DNA of 64,000 nt from Scatavimonas merdigallinarum (GCA_018713055.1 DVFW01000028.1:120860-184859); one strand, 5' to 3'. Shown: positions 27,480-37,155, counted from the stretch's first letter. Notes: a model not told the origin generated them from the sequence alone. Made by a program: numbers and translations.

Positions 27480-28625
27480 ACGGGGAGCAAAGAAGTTTAC
27501 TTGGATAACAGCGCGACCACCTGTGTATGCGACGGCGCAATTGAAAAAATGGCCTGTATGCTGAAAGGAAAGTACGGCAATCCGTCCTCTTTGCATCAAA
27601 AGGGAATAGAGGCGGAAAAAGAGATGACGCGGGCGCGGGAAGCCATTGCAAAGGTTCTGTCTGTGGATAAAGGCGAGATCTATTTTACAAGCGGCGGTAC
27701 GGAGGCAAACAATCTGGCGGTTTTTGGCACGGTGCGCGCCAGAAAGCGCACGGGGGATAAAATTGTTACGACGGCAGTTGAGCATGCGTCTGTATTGGAA
27801 GCGGTAGCTGCGCTTGAGAAGGAAGGATTTGAAGCCGTATACCTCCGGCCGGGAAGAGACGGAACCATTACGCCGCAGCAGTTAACGGAGGCCATTGACA
27901 GTCGGACAGTGCTGGTAAGCATGATGCTGGCAAACAATGAAACGGGCGCGCTTTATCCGGTGGAGGCTGCCAGAAAGGCGATCATCCGCAACAGTTCCCC
28001 TGCGCTGCTGCACTGCGACGCTGTGCAGGCATTTGGAAAGATCCCCGTTAAACCGCGCCGCATGGGTGTGGACCTACTTACGGTTTCTGCGCACAAAATA
28101 CACGGGCCAAAGGGCACGGGGGCCATTTATATTAAGCATGGGGCGCGTATTGCGCCGTGTTTATTTGGCGGCGAGCAGGAAGGGCGGATTCGTCCGGGGA
28201 CGCAGGCTGTGCCTTTGATAGCGGGGTTTGGCGCCGCGGTAGAGGAGATAGACCTTTCCTGCATGCAACGCATAGAGGAGCTGTACCGCTATTGTAAGGA
28301 GAAAGCAGCGCTGCTTACAAACGTTGTCGTGAATTCGCAGGACGGAGGGCTGCCGTATATTTTTAATTTTTCCGTGCTGGGATTCCGCAGCGAAACCATG
28401 TTGCACTATCTGGCGGCAAACGGCGTGTTTGTTTCCAGCGGGTCGGCCTGTGCAAAAGGCAAAAAGAGCCATGTGCTTACCGCACTGGGGCTTGACCGCC
28501 AAAGAAGCGACAGCGCGTTACGCGTGAGCTTTTCGCGCTATACCACAAAGGAAGAGATAGACCGTTTTTTTGAAGTATTGCAGGAAGGACGAAAAGTATT
28601 GGCAAAAAGCCAAGCCGTACGATGA
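27480..28625 (+). CDS. Cysteine desulfurase (IscS/NifS family), apparently starting at ACG
   Basis: 381 residues if read from ACG 27480. That codon lies nine bases after AGGAG (27466-27470), and the reading frame from there gives GSKEVYLDNSATT, matching the family's conserved VYLDNAATT start. A stop codon lies just upstream in frame, and the first ordinary start is TTG 27501, inside the YLDN motif with no suitable site before it. The PLP lysine is in SAHKIHGPKG and the catalytic Cys in SSGSACAKG. The enzyme takes sulfur from cysteine as a persulfide. With thiI 30 bases downstream, it is the likely sulfur donor for tRNA 4-thiouridine. Confidence 0.9.
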   Translation, partial: TGSKEVYLDNSATTCVCDGAIEKMACMLKGKYGNPSSLHQKGIEAEKEMTRAREAIAKVLSVDKGEIYFTSGGTEANNLAVFGTVRARKRTGDKIVTTAVEHASVLEAVAALEKEGFEAVYLRPGRDGTITPQQLTEAIDSRTVLVSMMLANNETGALYPVEAARKAIIRNSSPALLHCDAVQAFGKIPVKPRRMGVDLLTVSAHKIHGPKGTGAIYIKHGARIAPCLFGGEQEGRIRPGTQAVPLIAGFGAAVEEIDLSCMQRIEELYRYCKEKAALLTNVVVNSQDGGLPYIFNFSVLGFRSETMLHYLAANGVFVSSGSACAKGKKSHVLTALGLDRQRSDSALRVSFSRYTTKEEIDRFFEVLQEGRKVLAKSQAVR

Positions 28626-28655
28626 AGATAAACAGTTAAAAAGGCTGGGGGATAC

Positions 28656-29834
28656 ATGAGGGAAATTTTATTGGTTAAAGTTGGGGAGCTTGCGCTTAAG
28701 GGACTGAACCGGCGTACATTTGAAGATATATTGATTAAAAATATAAAGAGGCGGCTTGCTCCTTTGGGGCGGTTTGAAATTAAAAACGCACAGTCTGCAA
28801 TTTATATAGAACCGCAGGACGCGAATATGGATCTGGAAGAAGCGGCCGAGCGGCTGGGTACAGTTTTTGGAATTGCAGCATATTCCAGAGCGTGCGTTGC
28901 GCAAAAGGATATGGAGGATATAAAAGCGCGGGCTTTGGAATATTTGGCAGACGAGCTGGATGTGGTAAAAACCTTTAAAGTGGAAGCAAAACGTTCAGAC
29001 AAGCGCTTTGCGCTGCAATCACCGCAGATCTGCGCGCAGCTGGGGGAAGCGATTTTGCAGAAATTTCCGCATGTATGCGTGGATGTACATCACCCGGATC
29101 TTACCGTCACAGTCGAGATACGCGATTTTGGCGCTTATATCAGGGGCGGCGCGTTAAAAGGCGCAGGCGGTATTCCCGTTGGAACCGGGGGCAGGGCGGC
29201 TATATTGATCAGCGGCGGTATTGACAGCCCGGTTGCTGCGTATATGATGGCAAAGCGGGGTATTATGCTGACCGCCGTGCATTTTGCAAGCCCGCCTTAT
29301 ACAAGCGAGCGTGCAGAACACAAGGTTCGGCAGCTACTGGAGCTTGTGGCTCGCTATAGCGGGAGAATGACTTTGTATACCGTGCCGTTTACGCAGGTTC
29401 AGGAGGAAATTCGCAAAGGCTGCCCGGAAGAGCTGTTTACCATTATTATGCGGCGGTTTATGATGCAGATTGCACAGGACATTGCGCAGAAAAACGAATG
29501 CCAGGCGCTGATTACAGGAGAAAGCCTGGGGCAGGTTGCAAGCCAGACCATCCACGCCATTGCATGTACGGACGAGGTTTGTACAATGCCTGTGTTTCGT
29601 CCCCTGATTGGGATGGACAAGGATGAAATTATTACCATTGCCAGAAAGATTGGTACGTTTGAGACATCCATACAGCCCTATGAGGATTGCTGTACCGTAT
29701 TTACGCCCAAACATCCGCGTACGCGCCCTGTGCTGAAATATGTCAGGCGCAGTCAGGATGCACTCAACTGTGCATCGCTGATTCAAAATGCGCTGGAAAA
29801 TGTAAAGACGGTAAAAATTGATTATGAGCAATAG
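28656..29834 (+). CDS. thiI: tRNA 4-thiouridine synthase ThiI
   Basis: 392 residues. N-terminal ferredoxin-like and THUMP domains (to ~165) bind tRNA. The PP-loop is SGGIDSPVA starting at residue 186, and the adenylation site includes TGESLGQVASQT. The C-terminal rhodanese domain of the Escherichia coli enzyme is absent, as in most Firmicutes, where the neighbouring desulfurase hands over sulfur directly; EDCCTVF offers candidate cysteines. It is co-directional with and close to the desulfurase. Confidence 0.95.
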   Translation: MREILLVKVGELALKGLNRRTFEDILIKNIKRRLAPLGRFEIKNAQSAIYIEPQDANMDLEEAAERLGTVFGIAAYSRACVAQKDMEDIKARALEYLADELDVVKTFKVEAKRSDKRFALQSPQICAQLGEAILQKFPHVCVDVHHPDLTVTVEIRDFGAYIRGGALKGAGGIPVGTGGRAAILISGGIDSPVAAYMMAKRGIMLTAVHFASPPYTSERAEHKVRQLLELVARYSGRMTLYTVPFTQVQEEIRKGCPEELFTIIMRRFMMQIAQDIAQKNECQALITGESLGQVASQTIHAIACTDEVCTMPVFRPLIGMDKDEIITIARKIGTFETSIQPYEDCCTVFTPKHPRTRPVLKYVRRSQDALNCASLIQNALENVKTVKIDYEQ

Positions 29835-29899
29835 CGCAATAAGGTGCATACGATTTTTCTGTGAAATGTACCGGAGCATAAAAATTGGGAGGTATTTGC

Positions 29900-32197
29900 A
29901 TGAACACTGAAATATATTCTATACGCAATAACAGGGAAGAAACACAATCCCTGAATAAAAGCCTGCCATCGCTGATTGAAAAGATGAAGGAGGACGGTGT
30001 ACATATCCTTTATAAAACGGAAATGGACCTTGACAGGGAAAAGCTGCTGGAAGGAATTCACCAATCGCTTTCCTCCAAGGATCAGATCCACACCATTGTC
30101 ATTGCAAACGCGCTGGACGGAAAGGAAGACAACCCGGTCTTTATGACTTTGTGCGGACTTTGCGCAGGCGGGATTACACCTGAAAAGGAAAGGCTTGAGC
30201 AATTGCGCAGAGAAAGCCTGCCGGATCTTGTTATGGCGATGGATTACCCTGAGCCGGAATCTGACAGTGCGCAAAAACAGGAAGACGGCGCGGCAGGTTA
30301 TGCCAATGCGCTGAAGATCAGCAATATGGGCAACGGTTATGACGGATATTGCTTCTTTTATCAGGATAAAAAGATGATTTTGCTGCCAAGGGAAAGCTTG
30401 GCGGGCGTTCCCTGTGCGGAACTTATTAAGCAGGGAATATATTTTTCGCTGTCTGCAAGACCGCTTTTGCCGGAGCAGCTTAAAACGGACGGGATTGCGT
30501 TTTTATCTGCAGGATCGGACGAGAAGCAAAAAAGCAAGAAGAAAAAAGGTTTTTGGGCGGGGATTATACCAATGAAAGGTGACGGGGCAAAGGAAGTTTT
30601 TCGCAAAATTATCCTGATTCTTGCCGTGCTTACTTTTTTGGTTGCGGGCGGTTATCTGTTTAATTACCTGGTGATTCAGCCGTGGCTTAACGACAAAAGC
30701 AACGAAGAGATTCAGAACATTTTTTATAATTCTCCGGAGGAGCCAGCGACAGAGATTGACTCTGATGGAACAGTTGTTGTCAAACCCAGACATAACTGGG
30801 ATGATATTAAAAAGATTAATGATGAAATTGTCGGCTGGATTAAAATGGACGACACGCAGTATTTGGATTATCCTGTACTGCAGTCTAAAGACGATACAAT
30901 TGACTATCAAAAGTACCTGTATGCCGATTATAAAGGAAATTACAGCGGATATGGCAGTCTGTTTATAGACTTTAGAAGCGATAAGGGGACAGACTCGAAG
31001 AACATTATTATTCACGGCCACCATATGAATGACGGACGCATGTTTGCAGAACTGATGGGTTATGGTACGTACTCCGGCAATCTGGATTATTATAAGAAGC
31101 ACCCTGTCATCCATTTTGATACGCCGGAAGGCGACGCAGACTGGAAGGTTATTTCCGTGTACAAGACGAGCACACTGGAATCACACGGCGAGTATTTTGA
31201 TTATTTAACAGGCAGTTTTACAAGCGACGCCGAATTTATGAATTATGTATATCTGATTAAGGAACGTTCGCTGATTGACACGCCGGTGGATATAAACGAG
31301 GACGACCAGCTTTTAACGCTTTCCACCTGTTCTTATGAATTTAGTGAATTTCGTACTGTTGTGGTGGCCAGAAAGGTGCGCGATGGGGAAAAATCAACGG
31401 TCGATCTGGAAAAGGCGGCCTTAAATCCGGACCCGTTATGGCCGGATGTTTATTATAACACCTATGGAGGTCAGAAACCGGAGGTGACGAGCTTTAAAAC
31501 GGCTTACAAGGCGGGAGAGATTAGCTGGTATGACGGGAAGGGAAATCTGAAAGGAAAAGAGCGCCCTTTTACGCTGTTTGATTCCGTGGAAGTCAAGGAC
31601 GAAACCGAGCCTACCCAGGCGCCTACAAGCCCTCCTGCAACAAAGCCTGCGGAAATTAAGGCAAACAACATATATTTTGACTATTCCGCCATGACGCTGA
31701 ACGTGGGAAATGTGGAGCGGCTTTCTGTTATTTGGGATCCTGCGAATACGACCAATAAAAGTCTCACATGGTATACGTCTGATGCCAATGTGGTTACGAT
31801 CCGGAGTACCGGCGAACTTACGGCGACGGGGCCAGGCAAGGCGGTTATATCTGCAGAAAGTGCAAACGGGCGGAAAACCACATGCGATATTACTGTAATC
31901 CAGCCTGTAGAGAATATTTCGCTGGATTGGTCGGGTTATAATGCACAGGCGGGCACAAGCTTTTCCCTGCAGTGTACCGTTACGCCGTCAAATGCTTCTT
32001 ATCCGGCTGTTTCCTGGAAAAGCTCCAACACCAATGTGGCAACCGTTGACGCAAACGGCCGCGTTACTGCAAAAAGCGCCGGGTCTGCTACGATTACCGC
32101 TACAGCGTCAAACGGTATGGCGGCTTCCTGTAATGTGACTGTGTTTGCAGCACCAGTGCAGCAGGCGCCTGAGGCCACACAGGCCCTGGATCAGTAA
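29900..32197 (+). CDS. Class B sortase with a long cytoplasmic part and two C-terminal Big_2 domains
   Basis: 765 residues from ATG 29900 (GGGAGG seven bases upstream). Residues 1-235 are soluble and unlike sortases, ending in a Lys-rich stop-transfer stretch. A membrane helix (about 237-258) leads to a sortase B domain (about 295-500) with catalytic His372 (IIHGHHM), Cys477 (LSTCSYEF) and Arg485 (EFRTVVVA). A Pro/Thr linker precedes two Big_2 modules (about 590-760), each with the N-V-A-T-V-D ... G-R-V-T-A pattern. Sortases anchor proteins to the wall; no LPXTG or NPQTN-type substrate is visible here. The usual sortase ends soon after Arg, so the Ig-like tail is an addition. Confidence 0.9.
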   Translation: MNTEIYSIRNNREETQSLNKSLPSLIEKMKEDGVHILYKTEMDLDREKLLEGIHQSLSSKDQIHTIVIANALDGKEDNPVFMTLCGLCAGGITPEKERLEQLRRESLPDLVMAMDYPEPESDSAQKQEDGAAGYANALKISNMGNGYDGYCFFYQDKKMILLPRESLAGVPCAELIKQGIYFSLSARPLLPEQLKTDGIAFLSAGSDEKQKSKKKKGFWAGIIPMKGDGAKEVFRKIILILAVLTFLVAGGYLFNYLVIQPWLNDKSNEEIQNIFYNSPEEPATEIDSDGTVVVKPRHNWDDIKKINDEIVGWIKMDDTQYLDYPVLQSKDDTIDYQKYLYADYKGNYSGYGSLFIDFRSDKGTDSKNIIIHGHHMNDGRMFAELMGYGTYSGNLDYYKKHPVIHFDTPEGDADWKVISVYKTSTLESHGEYFDYLTGSFTSDAEFMNYVYLIKERSLIDTPVDINEDDQLLTLSTCSYEFSEFRTVVVARKVRDGEKSTVDLEKAALNPDPLWPDVYYNTYGGQKPEVTSFKTAYKAGEISWYDGKGNLKGKERPFTLFDSVEVKDETEPTQAPTSPPATKPAEIKANNIYFDYSAMTLNVGNVERLSVIWDPANTTNKSLTWYTSDANVVTIRSTGELTATGPGKAVISAESANGRKTTCDITVIQPVENISLDWSGYNAQAGTSFSLQCTVTPSNASYPAVSWKSSNTNVATVDANGRVTAKSAGSATITATASNGMAASCNVTVFAAPVQQAPEATQALDQ

Positions 32198-32236
32198 ATG
32201 TGGATGGTCTGATTTTACAAAAAAAGGGTGTTATAT

Positions 32237-32635
32237 GTGAAATGTACGCTGATCTTTTATATGGCGCACCAGACAGGCTATTGTGAAATGGCTCTGACGC
32301 ATTGCCTGGAAGAGAGAGCAATAGCGGTAGAATCGGTACAGACGGCCTTTTCCGCACAGATGCTGGGAGGACTGCTCAACACCTCTTTACGCAAAACGCC
32401 GCTTGTTTTTATTGTGGGGGGGCTTTCCAGGAAGGACCATGACAACTTGGCGAACGTTTTATCGCGCGGCTTGCAGACAATGACCCCGCTGCCGCATGTG
32501 CAGAAGCTTGCAAATGGAGCAGGCGGTGCTGACGGCTATTTATTGCAGACCGAAAAGCAGACGGTAGTTGCGTTACCGGATGATCCCCGGCAGATCAGCC
32601 ATATGCTGGATACAACACTGTTCTTACAACTTTAG
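32237..32635 (+). CDS. Conserved hypothetical protein, weakly like the MoCF/CinA fold
   Basis: 132 residues from GTG 32237, with AAGGG eight bases upstream; another GTG at 32228 overlaps that site. The centre has KTPLVFIVGGLSRKDHDNLANVLSRGL and the end GYLLQTEKQTVVALPDDPRQI, reminiscent of the later half of molybdopterin-binding/CinA-type domains (DG ... LPGPP-like). It is too short for a full CinA and lacks the GGTG motif. It lies between the sortase and a strong terminator and may be co-transcribed with the sortase. I do not know its function. Confidence 0.65.
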   Translation: MKCTLIFYMAHQTGYCEMALTHCLEERAIAVESVQTAFSAQMLGGLLNTSLRKTPLVFIVGGLSRKDHDNLANVLSRGLQTMTPLPHVQKLANGAGGADGYLLQTEKQTVVALPDDPRQISHMLDTTLFLQL

Positions 32636-32720
32636 GCCCATTGTTTACAGGAGCTGGAGCAGAAAAGAGGGGCCTTTGGATAAAGCAGATAGAGCGTAAA
32701 TATATTGTATTTTGTAGCCG

Positions 32721-32775
32721 CATGGGTTTACAGGCAGTTCTATGCTGGTGGGCTGTAAACCCATGTGTTTTTTTA
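32721..32775 (+). terminator. Terminator of the sortase segment
   Basis: A 13-bp stem (CATGGGTTTACAG/CTGTAAACCCATG, 32721-32765) with a 19-base loop, followed by TGTTTTTTT. Confidence 0.9.
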
Positions 32776-32882
32776 TTTAAATAAGGCGAAGCGCTGTTTA
32801 TAAAATCTGCATTGCAAAAGTATGTTTTATCTGATATAATAAGATGATATTTTATAGGAATTTTTTATACTATGGTGAGTAC

Positions 32883-33539
32883 ATGCGGATTAGAAGAAAA
32901 CCCTGGGCCAGACCTGAGCTTGCCGCCTGCAGTTTTTTTGTAGACGAGCCTTGTCTGCAGAAGGGAAGATGGGCAGACTGGTTTGAGAAACGGCAGCCCT
33001 TGCATCTGGAGCTTGGATGTGGAAAGGGCGGGTTTGTGGCACAGCTTGCGCTTGCAAATCCAAATATTAATTATTTGGCGGTCGACATTAAAAGCGAGGT
33101 TCTGGCGATTGGACGGCGGGAGATTGTACGGCATTTTGAAGAAAACGGCCAAAGGGTCAATAACATTGCCTTGACGTCGCACGACATTGCACAGATAGAC
33201 CAGATATTATCTCCGGATGACAGGATAGAGCGAATTTATATCAATTTTTGTAATCCGTGGCCAAAGACAAAGCATAAAAAGCGCCGGCTGACCTATCCAC
33301 GGCAACTGGCGCAATACCGGACCTTTCTTGTAAAGGGCGGGGAAATCCGTTTTAAAACGGACGACGAAGGGCTTTTTTACGACAGCCTTGCATATTTTGC
33401 GCAATGTGGGTTTTCCATTCCTTTTCAGACCGATGACCTGCACAAATGTGCAATTGCGGATAATATTCAGACCGAGCACGAAAAAATGTTTACAGAAATG
33501 GGAAAAACAATTTATGCCTGTACGGCCGTTAACCGGTAA
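32883..33539 (+). CDS. trmB: tRNA (guanine-N7-)-methyltransferase TrmB
   Basis: 218 residues from ATG 32883 (MRIRRKPWARPEL, the family start). The SAM-binding loop LELGCGKGGF and the motif NPWPKTKHKKRRL are clear; the usual D before PWPK is N here, as in several Clostridia. The end carries the TDDEGLFYDSLAYF and TEHEKMF motifs. It modifies G46 of tRNA. A terminator upstream separates it from the sortase; the lipoprotein gene follows after 38 bases. Confidence 0.95.
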   Translation: MRIRRKPWARPELAACSFFVDEPCLQKGRWADWFEKRQPLHLELGCGKGGFVAQLALANPNINYLAVDIKSEVLAIGRREIVRHFEENGQRVNNIALTSHDIAQIDQILSPDDRIERIYINFCNPWPKTKHKKRRLTYPRQLAQYRTFLVKGGEIRFKTDDEGLFYDSLAYFAQCGFSIPFQTDDLHKCAIADNIQTEHEKMFTEMGKTIYACTAVNR

Positions 33540-33577
33540 GCTTTGTTTTATCGGTACGCGAGAAAGGAGGCCGGCTT

Positions 33578-34924
33578 GTGAAAACAAAACCTTTGGCGCT
33601 TTTTGTGCTGATTTTTCTTTGTACAACTTTGGCAGGTTGCACGTCGGCCGGCTTTGACAATACCGACCTTTTGCGGCCGCCGAGGGCGACTGGGGATAAG
33701 GCGCAAATTCAGGAGGTCATCGAAAGCAAAGCAGGCGGCGACTATACTTTGAAATATCCGCAAAATGGCGAGCACCGTTCGGCAATTATTACGCAGGATT
33801 TGGATAAGGACGGGATTGAAGAGGCAATTGCCCTGTACAGGCCGTCGGGGGAAACTTCTGCAACGCACATTCTTTTTATTAAAGAAATTGACGGAGTGTG
33901 GCAGGCAACGGGCGACTTTACCAACCAAAATACCGAAGTGGATAAAATCTGCATTGGCGATATTGACGGTGACGGCAGCGACGAAGTAGCCGTAAGCTGG
34001 AGCAATTATGTTGCGCCGGTTAATCAGATGACCGTTTATCTGCACAATGGGAAGAAGATGCGGGAGATACAGATAGATGAAACATATTCGCAGTTTGTTT
34101 TAAGTGACCTTACAAATGACGATATCGAAGATATTCTTCTTTTATCGCTTGGGGCAAGCGATATTCCCGCCACTGCAAAGCTTTTGCAATACAATACGGA
34201 TTTACAGGCAATCTATACCCGGTCGGTTACGGAAATGAGCAGCGCAGTTACAAGATACACCAGCGTACAGACAGGGAAAACTTCTGATAAAAACAGCGCT
34301 GTGTTTATAGACGGGATGTCGATGAACAATACCCTGACAACAGAGGTTTTATATTGGAACCAGGAGAAAGCCAGCTTGGAAAACCCCCTTTACACTGTAA
34401 AAAACGGCGTTGCTTCCAATATAACCGAACGGGCGACGGCTTCTGTCTGTCAGGATATAAATAGCGATGGGATTATGGAGATCCCAACGGTTACATTTAT
34501 GCCCAAGCAGTCCACGGAAAAGGACGAAAGCGTCTGCAACCGTACCGACTGGAACACCATCCATGCAAAGGACGGTAAGCTTGCGTCTGTGATGCAGACG
34601 GTTATTAATTCTACCGACGGCTATTATTTTATTATTCCGGACAAGTGGACGGATAAGATTACCGCAAGGATAGATACCACCGCCCGCTCGATTACCTTTT
34701 ATGAATGGGTCGGCACCGGTCGGCTGGCGCGTAAAGGCAGCCGCCTGCTGACAATTCAGGTTTTTACTGAAAAGGACTGGTCGGAACGCAAAGGTACAGA
34801 AGGTTTTGTGGAAATGCTTAACCATTCCGGGCTGATCTATGCTGTGCGGGTTCCGGAAGAAGAATCTGCGCTTACGCTTTCTTTAAGCGAGATCAGCGAG
34901 AATCTTAAGCTTATAGACGGTTAA
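33578..34924 (+). CDS. Lipoprotein with four Asp-rich VCBS/FG-GAP-like repeats
   Basis: 448 residues from GTG 33578 with AAAGGAGG seven bases upstream. A signal peptide ends in the lipobox LAGC (Cys at about residue 21). Four DxDxDG-type segments recur: DLDKDGIEEA (~72), DIDGDGSDEV (~126), DLTNDDIEDI (~175) and DINSDGIMEI (~291). Such motifs form calcium-binding turns in beta-propeller blades. The C-terminal ~130 residues form a different domain. It is followed at once by a response regulator and histidine kinase, so it may belong to an envelope-sensing module. No enzyme motif was seen. Confidence 0.85.
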   Translation: MKTKPLALFVLIFLCTTLAGCTSAGFDNTDLLRPPRATGDKAQIQEVIESKAGGDYTLKYPQNGEHRSAIITQDLDKDGIEEAIALYRPSGETSATHILFIKEIDGVWQATGDFTNQNTEVDKICIGDIDGDGSDEVAVSWSNYVAPVNQMTVYLHNGKKMREIQIDETYSQFVLSDLTNDDIEDILLLSLGASDIPATAKLLQYNTDLQAIYTRSVTEMSSAVTRYTSVQTGKTSDKNSAVFIDGMSMNNTLTTEVLYWNQEKASLENPLYTVKNGVASNITERATASVCQDINSDGIMEIPTVTFMPKQSTEKDESVCNRTDWNTIHAKDGKLASVMQTVINSTDGYYFIIPDKWTDKITARIDTTARSITFYEWVGTGRLARKGSRLLTIQVFTEKDWSERKGTEGFVEMLNHSGLIYAVRVPEEESALTLSLSEISENLKLIDG

Positions 34925-34968
34925 AGTGTAAACAAGTTTTTGTCATGTTTTTGAAAGGAAGACGTACG

Positions 34969-35670
34969 ATGAAAAAAATTTTAGTATGCGAAGACGAAGC
35001 AACAATCCGGGACTTTGTCGTTATCAACCTGACAAGGGCAGGCTATGACGTTGTAGAGGCAGCCAGCGGAGAAGAGGCCCTGCAAAAATATGAGGAGCAT
35101 GGGGGCGATTTTGACGTTGCGATCCTGGATATTATGATGCCGGGGATTGACGGCTTTGAGGTATGTAAGGAGCTGCGCCGTAAAAACGGCGGAATAGGGA
35201 TTATTATGTTGACGGCGCGCACGCAGGAGATGGACAAAGTAACCGGGCTGATGCTGGGTGCCGACGACTATGTTACCAAGCCGTTTTCTCCAAGCGAGCT
35301 TGTTGCCAGAGTAGATGCGCTGCACAGAAGGGTCATGCTGGCGCAGCAACGCAACGAAAATCATTTTAAAGAAGAGCTGAAGTCGGGAGATTTTGTGTTG
35401 AATCTGCGCAATCGAGCGCTTTTAAAAAATGGAAAAATGATTGAGCTTACACAGGTAGAGTTTCAAATTATGGAATACTTTTTTTCCAACCCCGGCGTTG
35501 CGCTTGACAGAACCGATATATTGACGCATGTTTGGGGAGACCAGTATGTGGGGGAAGAAAAAATTGTGGATGTAAATATCCGCCGTTTGCGCATGAAGGT
35601 AGAAGATGAACCGAGTAACCCAAAGTATATTATTACTGTGTGGGGGCTTGGCTATAAGTGGGACGCTTAA
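34969..35670 (+). CDS. OmpR/PhoB-family response regulator
   Basis: 233 residues from ATG 34969 (MKKILVCEDE), with GAAAGGAAG upstream. Receiver domain with acidic pocket E8/D9/E10, phosphorylation site D54 (AILDIMMPG) and K104 (VTKPF). The C-terminal winged helix (about 130-230) ends in DVNIRRLRMKVEDEPSNPKYIITVWGLGY in spaced form typical of the OmpR class. Partner kinase begins 60 bases later. Targets are unknown; the adjacent lipoprotein or the downstream genes are candidates. Confidence 0.93.
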   Translation: MKKILVCEDEATIRDFVVINLTRAGYDVVEAASGEEALQKYEEHGGDFDVAILDIMMPGIDGFEVCKELRRKNGGIGIIMLTARTQEMDKVTGLMLGADDYVTKPFSPSELVARVDALHRRVMLAQQRNENHFKEELKSGDFVLNLRNRALLKNGKMIELTQVEFQIMEYFFSNPGVALDRTDILTHVWGDQYVGEEKIVDVNIRRLRMKVEDEPSNPKYIITVWGLGYKWDA

Positions 35671-35730
35671 AGCGAAAAGCGTTTACCGATATGCGGCAAC
35701 TGAAAAATTATGGAAAAGGGGGGCGGCATC

Positions 35731-37155
35731 ATGCGAAAGGGTATTACGCGGCGTTGGCTTGTCAATACGCTGGGGATTATTCTTGCAATATTGATTACGA
35801 TTATCGTGGTGCTGTCTTTTGTTATACAGACCTTTTATTATAATGGGATTCAGCAAACTATCAGCGGCCGGAGCAACGAGCTTGTTAACTTTTTTGGAAA
35901 TTATACCGCGGCGGATACGGGGCAGTTTAATGTAACAGCCAGAGAATATGTGGAAAACTTCCCCGATAAGGAAATGATGGAGCTGATGGTTATCAACAGC
36001 TACGGGAAAGTTATTATTACTTCCACCGGGTTTGCGCCTGATGAATCTGAGCCGATGCCGGATTATGAGCAGGCAAAGGAGAACCCGGGCGGGTTTGGCA
36101 TGTGGACGGGAAGGCTCAGCTCCGGGGAAAACGTTATGACCGTTACGAGAGTGATCCAGAATACGTCGGGCGACACAATTGGCGCGGTGCGGTACGCTGT
36201 TTCTCTGGAAGCGGCCAACCGGAAAATTTTTCTTACAATTGCCGTGTTGATTTTAGCGGGGCTCCTGGTGACATTTTTTGTTGTAATATCCGGCGCGTAT
36301 TTCATCCGTTCCATTGTAAATCCCGTGCGGGAAATGAGCGCTACCGCCAAGCGGATTGCGCAGAGGGATTTTGAAGCAAAGCTTGATAAGATGCATGATG
36401 ACGAAATTGGGGAGCTATGCGATTCTATTAATTATATGGCGGGCGAGCTTGCTGCGTCTGAGCAGTTGAAAAACGACTTTATTTCTTCTGTCTCGCATGA
36501 GCTGCGTACACCGCTTACAGCGATTAAAGGCTGGGCGGAGACCATGCAGCTGGGCGGAACGGCCGACCCAAAGACCATGGAAAAGGGGATGTCGGTCATT
36601 GTAAAAGAATCGGAGCGCCTGACCGGTATTGTAGAGGAATTGCTTGACTTTTCCAGAATACAAAGCGGTAGAATGGTGCTTACAATGGACAAGATTGACC
36701 TGCTGGCGGAGCTGGACGAGGCAATCTATATGCTGCGTGAGCGCGCGCTTTCTGAAAATAAGCATTTGCTGTATGACGAGCCGGATCATGTGCCTGCTGT
36801 TATGGGCGATAAAAACAGGCTGCGCCAGGTGTTTATCAATATTATCGACAACGCCTTGAAGTATACGCCTGCAAGCGGTGTGATTGGTATACAGGTAAGT
36901 TATGACGAGCAGAACCTGAAAATTACGATCAGCGATAACGGCTGTGGAATTCCTGCAGAGCATCTGCCACGCATTAAAGATAAGTTTTACAAGGCAAATC
37001 AGACGGTTCGCGGTTCTGGTATTGGGCTTGCCGTTGCCGATGAGATTATGCAGTTGCATAATGGTTCGCTTGAAATTGAAAGCACAGAGGGTATTGGAAC
37101 AACCGTGACACTGACGATCCCGATTGTTTCAGAAGAGGAGGAGCAACCGTCTTAA
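35731..37155 (+). CDS. Membrane sensor histidine kinase (HAMP-HisKA-HATPase)
   Basis: 474 residues from ATG 35731 with AAAAGGGGGG upstream. Two membrane helices (about 10-32 and 165-192) enclose an extracellular sensor part of ~130 residues with a Tyr/Glu/Asp-rich face. HAMP (about 190-245), HisKA with SVSHELRTPLTAIKGW (His near residue 256) and HATPase_c with N (IIDNALKYTP), G1 (DNGCGIP) and G2 (GSGIGLAV) boxes follow. It phosphorylates the upstream regulator. The layout resembles the WalK/PhoR group, but no PAS domain is seen. Confidence 0.93.
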   Translation: MRKGITRRWLVNTLGIILAILITIIVVLSFVIQTFYYNGIQQTISGRSNELVNFFGNYTAADTGQFNVTAREYVENFPDKEMMELMVINSYGKVIITSTGFAPDESEPMPDYEQAKENPGGFGMWTGRLSSGENVMTVTRVIQNTSGDTIGAVRYAVSLEAANRKIFLTIAVLILAGLLVTFFVVISGAYFIRSIVNPVREMSATAKRIAQRDFEAKLDKMHDDEIGELCDSINYMAGELAASEQLKNDFISSVSHELRTPLTAIKGWAETMQLGGTADPKTMEKGMSVIVKESERLTGIVEELLDFSRIQSGRMVLTMDKIDLLAELDEAIYMLRERALSENKHLLYDEPDHVPAVMGDKNRLRQVFINIIDNALKYTPASGVIGIQVSYDEQNLKITISDNGCGIPAEHLPRIKDKFYKANQTVRGSGIGLAVADEIMQLHNGSLEIESTEGIGTTVTLTIPIVSEEEEQPS

